Below, piece by piece: positions 1 to 5,345 of a stretch of DNA of 8,798 nucleotides. Where the stretch lies: positions 9,678-18,475 of the forward strand of contig MHGR01000025.1 in NCBI GenBank assembly GCA_001805655.1. The letters run 5' to 3'. The first letter of the stretch is position 1, and every line of letters begins with the position of its first letter. Below the pieces are notes generated by a model. The model made no database searches, was not told the DNA's origin, and saw nothing but the letters and a program-made list of their open reading frames with translations. The stretch is from Omnitrophica WOR_2 bacterium RIFCSPHIGHO2_02_FULL_52_10 (GTDB lineage: Bacteria; Omnitrophota; Gorgyraeia; Zapsychrales; Zapsychraceae). The translations under genes were made by a program, and so were the position numbers.

Positions 1-617
1 TACCCTTGGGCCAAAAGTCTCTGCCGGCCTTCCTCGCCGTTGTAACGCTTGGAAATCGCGATCAGGGCCTTGCCGATGTAAGCATAAATGTCATCCCATG
101 CGACTTTTTCAAATCGATCTGTGCCGCGCGATGAAAATTTATATTTTTCCTTGTTCGCATCCGTCAATTCCGGAAAACCGTCATCCGCCCATTGCTTCCA
201 CCCCTGACGAACAATGGGATGCCTCAATCGATACGGCCCATAAACCAATTTATGAAAAGTATATCCCTTGGCGCATTGACGAGGATTCCAGTTCGCCGTG
301 GCCTTATTACCATAAATATCCGAGTACGTCTGATAGTCGTACGTATTGCCCATGCGCACGACGATCCCATTACGGACAAAAGCCGTCACGCGGCAGGCAT
401 GCGTATCGTTGGGGGAACATACCCAGGAAAACTTGCTGTCATAACGATACTGGTCACGATAAATTTTCTCCCAATCGCGGTTAGGATAATAGGCCAGCGG
501 ATTATCGATCGCGGGATCGGCTTCAAACGCCCAAAGGGGAAGACCGTTTGAAAATAGGAATGCTCCTAAACCAGTCGCTGTAGAAACTTTTAAAAACTCC
601 CGTCGGGTCAATTTCAT
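1..617 (-). CDS. Molybdopterin oxidoreductase, type II DMSO reductase family catalytic subunit (nitrite oxidoreductase / nitrate reductase alpha-like), partial
   Basis: This gene starts with ATG at 617 and runs without a stop to the left edge, giving 205 codons of the N-terminus. A purine-rich AGGAAGGA Shine-Dalgarno lies about 9 bases upstream. Residues 4-12 are a twin-arginine signal (TRREFLKVS) followed by a hydrophobic stretch, so the product should be exported folded to the periplasm. Near residue 67 is CSPNDTHACR; with C115 this gives C67-x3-D71-x3-C75-x39-C115, the layout of the FS0 [4Fe-4S] site of type II DMSO reductases, with Asp where the second Cys usually stands. From memory of the family, the surrounding text (SPNDTHACR, AFVRNGIV, GPYRLRHPI) resembles periplasmic nitrite oxidoreductase NxrA of Nitrospira and anammox bacteria more than cytoplasmic NarG. 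It follows the haem lipoprotein gene by 28 bases and is probably in its operon. Substrate is inferred: nitrate, nitrite, chlorate, selenate or hydrocarbon enzymes share this fold. Confidence 0.8.
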   Translation of the reverse strand, partial: MKLTRREFLKVSTATGLGAFLFSNGLPLWAFEADPAIDNPLAYYPNRDWEKIYRDQYRYDSKFSWVCSPNDTHACRVTAFVRNGIVVRMGNTYDYQTYSDIYGNKATANWNPRQCAKGYTFHKLVYGPYRLRHPIVRQGWKQWADDGFPELTDANKEKYKFSSRGTDRFEKVAWDDIYAYIGKALIAISKRYNGEEGRQRLLAQG

Positions 618-645
618 AGTCTTTTATCCTTCCTGTTGGATAGGC

Positions 646-2334
646 TTATTGCCCCACAACTAAATTATTCCAGATCGACACTGATTTTTGGCCGTTACGA
701 TCCTGGGCTGAACCATCCCAAACGGCGAACGCGATCGAGACCGTTTTGGATCGATTTAATTGCAGATCTTTTTTAGCGGACGACCTTAAAGGCCGGACAA
801 AGACAACATGCCATCGGCCATCTTTCCAAATGCCGCTTGCATCAACATTCGTCGCAGCGGCCGGGTAAGCTTTATAGGTCCCCTGGCCCGCGGCCACCGC
901 CTGCTCGGCATTTTTAGTTTTCTCAACATCAGCCACCGGATTCCCCGCCCCCCAAGCGGTTAAAAATTGAGGATTGTGAAATTTGGCCGATAATTCTTCT
1001 GGATCAAACTTTTCTCCTTGCTGATAATGAATGTTGGATAAGTACGACTCCGCAGCAATGTTCGGATACCGTGATTCGACATCCTTTCGCCCTTCGGGAG
1101 TATTTTGCCAGCCAGCCTTCCAATGCCATAGATAGACCGGATCTTGCGGGCCGCCCATCCCAAAAAATGGCGGGTCTTTTTTATCTGAAAGCTGGATGGC
1201 GGCTCCATCAGAAAATGCGTGCATAGCCACCACATCGTCATCTTGCGTGGGATCGCTCCACGATAAATAAATGGCCACCTGATCCTGATTATGGACAACT
1301 TTAACATCCACCCTCTCCACCCGATCATCCCGCCACCACAAGGGAATCAGCCCCACTGAGGTCGGCTCGATTTTAGACCATTCGTCCCAAAGCGGATCAG
1401 GATTGATTTTGGAATTTATTTCAGCCGATTTCATTGTGACTTGGTGAAGCCGGGACTTTGCTTGCGCCTCAGGGCCTGAAAGCGACTGCACAAAATGGAT
1501 CAGGTCCCAAATTTGTTCTTGGTTAAGAGATTCCGCATAGCTTGGCATGGGGGAGCCAGGCAATCCGGCGATCATTCGATAATAAAGATCCGCCGATGAA
1601 GAACTCCCTTTGAAGACCCCGGCGGTTAAATCGCGCGGCTTGACAGGATAACCCAAATTATCCTTTTGTTCCTGCTGGCCGTCCCCGCGGCCCTGCGGGC
1701 CATGGCAGCCGGCGCAAGAAGCGATAAACACTTCTTGCCCACGTTTAAGCGCTTCTGGCGTGACCAGCGGCTCTGGAGAAACTTTGATTAGATTTTCGTC
1801 ATTAATTTTCTTATTGATCATTTTCTCTGTGACCTGCCAGGGAATTCCCCTGGCCTTCATTTCTTCATTAATTTCTCCGGAGTCTTCATACGTCTTTAAC
1901 TCAGAAAGATATCGCACGTAATAGACCAACGCCCATCGATCCCTAGCGTTTAAATGCACCCAAGGAGGCATGGCAGAACCCGGCATGCCCCGGGTAATCG
2001 TCGTAAATAAATCTTCGTCCGTTGCCTGCATATTGGTTGTCGAAACAAGACGGAATTTATCGTGGGAAAAATCCCGCGGCTTTGGATACAAAAGATACGC
2101 GGCTTTGCCATCTGCGTGGCCATGGTCACCATGACAAACGGAACATTGTTTTTGATAGATTTTTTCACCGTGAGTGAATACTTCTTGAGTTAAAGCGGGT
2201 TTCGCATTGGCTAAAATGCCGGGAGCGGAGGATTCTTTTTCAGAAGAACGGCAGGAAACAAAGAGAAAAATAAACGAAATCAGCGCAAAAACCTTCTTGC
2301 CATTTTTAAAACATCGATAAATCTTATTTCCCAT
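646..2334 (-). CDS. Lipoprotein cytochrome: two cytochrome c domains fused to an ethylbenzene-dehydrogenase-type haem-b domain
   Basis: This is a complete 562-residue protein starting at ATG 2334, with GGAGGT at 2341-2346. Residues 14-28 form a hydrophobic signal ending in FVSC, a plausible lipobox with C28 as the lipidated residue. Two c-type domains follow: C64-S-V-C67-H68 with candidate axial Met122 (GSAMPPW), and C207-A-G-C210-H211 with candidate axial Met263 (GSPMPSY). Residues about 310-562 match the EB_dh / type II DMSO reductase gamma-subunit domain: a DDVVAMHAF block (M371 a possible haem-b ligand), GRWHVVFVRPL near residue 508 followed by lysines, and a closing SVSIWNNLVV. In this family the haem-b subunit exchanges electrons with the molybdenum subunit. 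Here it is encoded just before that subunit, so it is probably its gamma-like partner, tethered to a membrane and wired onward through two c haems. The exact redox partner is inferred. Confidence 0.88.
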   Translation of the reverse strand: MGNKIYRCFKNGKKVFALISFIFLFVSCRSSEKESSAPGILANAKPALTQEVFTHGEKIYQKQCSVCHGDHGHADGKAAYLLYPKPRDFSHDKFRLVSTTNMQATDEDLFTTITRGMPGSAMPPWVHLNARDRWALVYYVRYLSELKTYEDSGEINEEMKARGIPWQVTEKMINKKINDENLIKVSPEPLVTPEALKRGQEVFIASCAGCHGPQGRGDGQQEQKDNLGYPVKPRDLTAGVFKGSSSSADLYYRMIAGLPGSPMPSYAESLNQEQIWDLIHFVQSLSGPEAQAKSRLHQVTMKSAEINSKINPDPLWDEWSKIEPTSVGLIPLWWRDDRVERVDVKVVHNQDQVAIYLSWSDPTQDDDVVAMHAFSDGAAIQLSDKKDPPFFGMGGPQDPVYLWHWKAGWQNTPEGRKDVESRYPNIAAESYLSNIHYQQGEKFDPEELSAKFHNPQFLTAWGAGNPVADVEKTKNAEQAVAAGQGTYKAYPAAATNVDASGIWKDGRWHVVFVRPLRSSAKKDLQLNRSKTVSIAFAVWDGSAQDRNGQKSVSIWNNLVVGQ

Positions 2335-2485
2335 TAAATGACCTCCATCTTTGATTCAGCGATGCTGCCATGTGCTGCGCGTTTATGCCGGAATTGAAAC
2401 TTCGGACAGGCGCTTTTCGAAATACGGCCTTCCTCTTTATTCCGCATACGTTCCGCTCATCATAAAACCGGCGAGATAATAAGCC

Positions 2486-2908
2486 TCACTTTTTACTTGC
2501 CGTCTTGCTCATTAAATCAAAAAGAGTTTTATTTTCGAATTGTCCTAGCAATTTCCCTTTTAAATCTTTCCAGGTGTCGTGCAGTGGACAGGGATTTTTA
2601 CTGCCACAATCCGGCAATCCCATAATACAGCGCTTTAAAGAATCTTTTCCATCAATGGCGTTGACTATGTCGTATAAAGGCGTCTTCTCGGGATGAGTCG
2701 TAAACCTGTATCCTCCTCCGGGCCCGGTGACGGCTTTTAATATTTTCTTTTGCACTAATAATTGCAGCCCTTTGCGGGCAGAATATTCAGGGACTTTTGA
2801 CTTACGGCAAAGATTTTTTGCCAAAAATATTCGGCTATATTCGTCTTGGGGTATCTTGCTTATGATTCGTAATACATGCTCACAACCCTTTGAGTAAAGC
2901 TTAATCAT
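2486..2908 (-). CDS. Rrf2 family transcriptional regulator with a three-cysteine cluster site
   Basis: This is a 140-residue protein. I choose ATG 2908 over an in-frame TTG at 2911 because GGAG then sits 7 bases away and MIKLYSKG matches the usual Rrf2 beginning. Residues 1-60 form the winged helix; GPGGGYRF (62-69) is the family's wing hairpin. Cysteines C94, C101 and C107 (C-x6-C-x5-C) sit where IscR and NsrR bind an Fe-S cluster, so sensing of nitric oxide, oxygen, redox state or iron-sulfur supply is likely. It lies 151 bases before the haem lipoprotein on the same strand and is probably the local regulator of that respiratory operon. Its own promoter contains a perfect palindrome, which suggests autoregulation. 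The gap to the cytochrome gene shows no promoter I would defend, so readthrough is plausible. The choice between NsrR-like and IscR-like cannot be made here. Confidence 0.9.
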   Translation of the reverse strand: MIKLYSKGCEHVLRIISKIPQDEYSRIFLAKNLCRKSKVPEYSARKGLQLLVQKKILKAVTGPGGGYRFTTHPEKTPLYDIVNAIDGKDSLKRCIMGLPDCGSKNPCPLHDTWKDLKGKLLGQFENKTLFDLMSKTASKK

Positions 2909-2926
2909 CAAAAATCTCCAATGGCC

Positions 2927-2956
2927 TTAATTATGGAATATTTTATCCATAATTAA
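2927..2956. promoter_or_regulatory. Perfect 11-bp inverted repeat, candidate Rrf2 operator
   Basis: TTAATTATGGA (2927-2937) and its exact complement TCCATAATTAA (2946-2956) flank an 8-base AT spacer. The repeat covers the -10 element and most of the spacer of the rrf2 promoter, where a bound dimer would block RNA polymerase. Rrf2 proteins such as NsrR bind dyad sites of similar overall size. Assignment to this Rrf2 protein is inferred from position. Confidence 0.6.
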
Positions 2957-2968
2957 TGTTAATTTCAA
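2940..2968 (-). promoter_or_regulatory. Sigma-70-type promoter of the rrf2-cytochrome-molybdoenzyme genes
   Basis: On the minus strand, TTGAAA (2963-2968) is followed after exactly 17 bases by TAAAAT (2940-2945). Transcription would begin near 2933, leaving a leader of about 25 bases before ATG 2908. The spacing and position are good; no experimental support is visible. Confidence 0.6.
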
Positions 2969-3035
2969 GCAATAATTTGTTCATTGTGTGGGAAGCCTAA
3001 GGGGGATTTTTTCTTGACGGCGGGATGGAAAACAA

Positions 3036-3125
3036 AAATATTTGAGGAGTCGGGGAGTTTTTACCAGTCTTCAACTTCAGGGTGAGCCCTCCGAAAAGAA
3101 AAACTCCCCGAGGGCTCAAATATTT
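3036..3125. repeat. 90-bp long inverted repeat, likely terminator of the mmp operon
   Basis: Arms AAATATTTGAG (3036-3046) plus CGGGGAGTTTTT (3051-3062) pair exactly with AAAAACTCCCCG (3099-3110) plus CTCAAATATTT (3115-3125), leaving a 4-base internal mismatch and a 36-base loop. On the minus strand the hairpin lies 28 bases past the Fic gene stop and is followed by ATTTTTGTTTT, so it could terminate that operon. A second, mutually exclusive pairing exists: GAGCCCTC (3084-3091) with GAGGGCTC (3110-3117). No target-site duplication is visible, so I do not call it a transposon remnant. Confidence 0.6.
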
Positions 3126-3153
3126 AATTCAACACAGAGAAGCTAACAAATAC

Positions 3154-3753
3154 TCAACTAGAGCGGACAAATTCTAAAAGCGTCGAATAATCACCCTGGT
3201 CCGCCTCTCTTAGTGCTTTCAGATAAAAGGTTCTGACTTTGTCCTCAACATCGATATTTCTCACATTCCAGGTAAAGGGTTCTTGTTTAAGAACATCCTT
3301 GAGTAAAATATCCGTCATCAAGCGCGCGTGCCGCCCGTTACCATTGGGAAACAAATGGATCCAGACCATTTTATGATGGAATCGTACGGCAATCTCATCT
3401 GACGGGTAAGTTTTATGATCGACCCAATACCTAACATCCTGCAACAACGTATGGAGTTGAACGGGAATTTGCACCCAATCCACGCCAATATTCTTGCCCG
3501 AACGTCTGAAAGTCCCGGCCCAACGCCAGACCTTTCCAAACATTTTCTGATGCAAGGTCTTAATGAATTTCTCTGTTAAGACTTCACCCTTCCGTCGGGC
3601 TTCCATCCACTGAAGGGCTTCATTAATATTATCCTGTTCAAAGCGGTTCAGCTCTTCACGGGTGGTGATATGCCCGATCTTTAAGTCTTCAATCTCTTCC
3701 GGTTCAAGCGGTGTCGCGCCCGTTGGATATTGAAATTCATTCATCAGATTCAT
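3154..3753 (-). CDS. Fic/DOC-domain protein, mobile mystery protein B family
   Basis: This 199-residue protein belongs to the Fic fold and matches what I recall of mobile mystery protein B (ATPLEPEEIEDLK near the start, then GKVWRWAGTFR at 73-83). The Fic loop HLFPNGNGRHAR (133-144) has the catalytic His133, the GNGR phosphate-binding loop and a trailing Arg, so it should be able to transfer AMP or another nucleotide to a target hydroxyl. The target is unknown. I see no clear (S/T)xxxE(G/N) inhibitory motif in the protein; the closest stretch, TTREELN (30-36), lacks the final G/N. The gene overlaps the regulator upstream: ATG 3753 gives a 17-base overlap, while ATG 3744 gives an 8-base overlap with a GGG at a better distance, so a 196-residue start is equally possible. 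The pair behaves like a toxin-antitoxin or regulator-effector cassette by layout; this is inferred. Confidence 0.87.
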   Translation of the reverse strand: MNLMNEFQYPTGATPLEPEEIEDLKIGHITTREELNRFEQDNINEALQWMEARRKGEVLTEKFIKTLHQKMFGKVWRWAGTFRRSGKNIGVDWVQIPVQLHTLLQDVRYWVDHKTYPSDEIAVRFHHKMVWIHLFPNGNGRHARLMTDILLKDVLKQEPFTWNVRNIDVEDKVRTFYLKALREADQGDYSTLLEFVRSS

Positions 3754-4210
3754 CCCAAAAGTCTTTAGGCTGGTCGATCAATATTTGCTCGATCATATCT
3801 TCCAGGGCTTTTTTTTGTTCTTCACTGGAAAGCCCCTGCTTTTCCAAACGCATCGTATTGTTCAATCGCTTGAGCCTCTTTAACGCGATTTTCTTAGCTT
3901 GTGCCCTAACCATCTCCTCCAATGTATCCTCAGACACAAAACCATAAACAAACCTCATGTTTAGCCCTTTGGCAATTTTTTGCAAAGAGGATAATTTCAA
4001 ACTGCCGTCTTTTTCAGCGCTTTCCAAACGGGAAATCCGCGATTGATCTATCCCGGCCTTTTCTCCTAACTGGCGCGCAGATAGTCCCAAGGCTTCTCGA
4101 ACAGTTTTGATCCATCCCTGTTTTGGCACTCCTGATGAAGCGAAAGCCTTTAAAGAATCCAACTTTTTATCCAGTTGTTCCCGAACAACCTTTTTATCCC
4201 AATAGCGCAT
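3737..4210 (-). CDS. XRE-type helix-turn-helix regulator, mobile mystery protein A family
   Basis: This 157-residue protein starts at ATG 4210 with AGGAG 7 bases upstream. Residues about 33-90 are a helix-turn-helix of the XRE/Cro class: GWIKTVREALGLSARQLGEK leads into the recognition helix region DQSRISRLESAE and SLQKIAKGL. The position before a Fic protein and the GWIKTVREAL block match mobile mystery protein A, which by family knowledge is usually paired with protein B and often lies in mobile or accessory DNA. The C-terminal third is charged and helical and ends in a run of acidic residues that overlaps the start of the Fic gene, so translation is probably coupled. It most likely represses its own promoter through the three dyads at 4215-4296. 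Whether it also neutralises the Fic protein directly cannot be told. Confidence 0.87.
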   Translation of the reverse strand: MRYWDKKVVREQLDKKLDSLKAFASSGVPKQGWIKTVREALGLSARQLGEKAGIDQSRISRLESAEKDGSLKLSSLQKIAKGLNMRFVYGFVSEDTLEEMVRAQAKKIALKRLKRLNNTMRLEKQGLSSEEQKKALEDMIEQILIDQPKDFWDESDE

Positions 4211-4214
4211 AACT

Positions 4215-4296
4215 ATGCTCCTTATAGCATTTAATTACCATTAAACTATGCTAAATATAGCATATTTAAAATGTTTGTCAATGCTATTTAAGGCAT
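4215..4296. promoter_or_regulatory. Three operator-like dyads with 33-bp periodicity
   Basis: Three 16-bp sites repeat at exactly 33-bp steps: ATGCTCCTTATAGCAT (4215-4230), ATGCTAAATATAGCAT (4248-4263) and ATGCTATTTAAGGCAT (4281-4296). Each has ATGCT on the left and a right half ending in GCAT (AGCAT in the first two); the middle copy is the most symmetric (ATGCTA/TAGCAT) and the third is weakest. They span leader, -10 and -35, as expected for autorepression by the adjoining XRE protein. A 33-bp step is about three helical turns, so dimers would lie on one face of the DNA. Confidence 0.65.
4254..4281 (-). promoter_or_regulatory. Promoter of the mobile mystery protein operon
   Basis: On the minus strand a perfect -35 TTGACA (4276-4281) and a -10 TATATT (4254-4259) are separated by 16 bases. 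Transcription would start near 4247, 37 bases before the ATG. One operator dyad sits over the -10, one starts within the -35, and one lies in the leader. Confidence 0.7.
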
Positions 4297-4468
4297 AAAT
4301 ATATACCGCCCACTTAACCAGTCAACTTTGTGCTTACATTCTTTTAAATCAGCCTCTCTTTCCGTATCAGTTTTTCCATACCATTTCGGATTTATCTCAT
4401 CCCATCTTACCGTAGAACAACCACAAATAAGAAATTAGGGTTATGCCCTTGACTACCACTGCCCCCAT
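4288..4468 (-). pseudogene. Frameshifted small lipoprotein remnant
   Basis: From 4434 to the stop at 4288-4290 a minus-strand frame encodes 48 residues beginning FLICGCSTVRWDE and containing EREADLKECK, which looks like a small secreted lipoprotein with a lipobox cysteine. That frame has no start codon and is closed upstream by TAA at 4435-4437. One base out of frame, ATG 4468 reads MGAVVVKGITLIS, which would supply the missing charged and hydrophobic signal start. A single-base frameshift near 4434 would join them. No good ribosome site precedes 4468. The tail overlaps the third mmp operator. I do not recognise the family, and an assembly error or chance frame remains possible. The rest of the 4297-4622 interval is AT-rich with no gene I can support. 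Confidence 0.35.
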
Positions 4469-4570
4469 ATGTAGTATAGCGGGGCTATGGAAGACTAAAT
4501 CTGTGACAACCACCCAACCATACGTCACTTCAAAAACATCATAACCCATATAAAAACAAATGTTTACATC

Positions 4571-4594
4571 AAAATGACACCATCATTTTTGTCA
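4571..4594 (-). terminator. Weak hairpin after the AbiE-phosphatase operon
   Basis: TGACA (4575-4579) pairs with TGTCA (4590-4594); read on the minus strand the stem is followed by TTTTG. An overlapping alternative is AAAATGA (4571-4577) with TCATTTT (4583-4589). It lies about 30 bases after the phosphatase stop. Both stems are short and AT-rich, so the call is tentative. Confidence 0.3.
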
Positions 4595-4622
4595 CAAAAA
4601 CTATATACTTTTTCTGACACGT

Positions 4623-5345
4623 TTATAACCGATCCGGCGTCCCACCATACAAATCTGACGACAACTCTGACTGCCAATACTCCTTGCTTTCAACATCTAT
4701 GATCGTAAGCTTTCCAGCCCATCCAGCACCCGTATCAATATCCCAAACATTGCAAACGTGAATTGGCTCTAAAGTTTTATATGTTTCTGTCGTTGTATGC
4801 CCAATGAATATATCCCGATAAGAACCAAATTTATGGTCAGGTTTCGCATGATGCCGCCTCCAGGCCATTGTTAATAGTGACCTGTCCCACGTCAAAAATT
4901 CGGCTGTTTGTTTTTGTAACTTTGCATCTGGGTTAAATCCCCCATGGACAAAAAGCTGATCACCAATTTCAATCCAAAGATGGGCATTCCTTAAAAAATC
5001 AATATGCGCCTGAGGCATGGGCCCACCGTTATACGAGGCCATTGTCTGGGTACCGCCTTGTGTTGTCCATATCTCCGGCTTATCACCACGTAAAGCCCAA
5101 TTTAATGCCCACATGTCATGATTGCCAATGACCAAATCACAATGCTTGATCTTTAACAGCTCATCAAAGCATTGTTTAACATCCGAATAGCCATCAACCA
5201 CATCACCCATAACAATAAGGCGATCATTGTTGTAATCAAATTTTGAACCCTCAAGACATTGTACTAATGACTTGTAGGCACCATGGATATCGCCGACGGC
5301 GTATGTCTTTGAATCCTTTACTTCCACGGCCCCGGCGCTTTCCAT
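4623..5345 (-). CDS. PPP-superfamily metallophosphatase (calcineurin-like)
   Basis: This is a 240-residue two-metal phosphatase. Its motifs appear in order: GDIHG with D19 and H21; GDVVDG with D48; GNHD with N75 and catalytic H76; VHGG with H134; IGH with H183; and a closing DIDTGAGWAGKLT. The second block reads GDVVDGYS, so the Arg of the common GDxxDRG is missing; as I recall, a subgroup of bacterial and phage enzymes shares this. Substrate could be a phosphoprotein, a dinucleoside polyphosphate or RNA; none is shown. The gene overlaps the end of abiEii by 28 bases at ATG 5345, whose AAGGA touches the ATG and is therefore too close; GTG 5327 (234 residues) is an alternative start. The overlap implies the same transcript and translational coupling with the AbiE pair, an unusual third gene for that system. 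Confidence 0.88.
   Translation of the reverse strand: MESAGAVEVKDSKTYAVGDIHGAYKSLVQCLEGSKFDYNNDRLIVMGDVVDGYSDVKQCFDELLKIKHCDLVIGNHDMWALNWALRGDKPEIWTTQGGTQTMASYNGGPMPQAHIDFLRNAHLWIEIGDQLFVHGGFNPDAKLQKQTAEFLTWDRSLLTMAWRRHHAKPDHKFGSYRDIFIGHTTTETYKTLEPIHVCNVWDIDTGAGWAGKLTIIDVESKEYWQSELSSDLYGGTPDRL

Noticed and set aside
98..551. Two overlapping plus-strand frames in the first 550 bases.
   Set aside because: They are antisense to the molybdoenzyme N-terminus, which has a Tat signal, Fe-S motif and ribosome site; the plus frames show no domains and no ribosome sites.
2335..2485. A tiny minus-strand frame after rrf2 (ATGATGAGC start, 8 codons) and a protein-like stretch EAYYLAGFMMSGTYAE.
   Set aside because: It is too short, has no start supporting the longer reading and no ribosome site; treated as plain intergenic sequence.
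4449..4477. Plus-strand TTGACT and TAGTAT with 17-bp spacing.
   Set aside because: No gene follows on the plus strand (an ATG soon after is closed within three codons); in AT-rich sequence this is likely chance, though a small RNA cannot be excluded.
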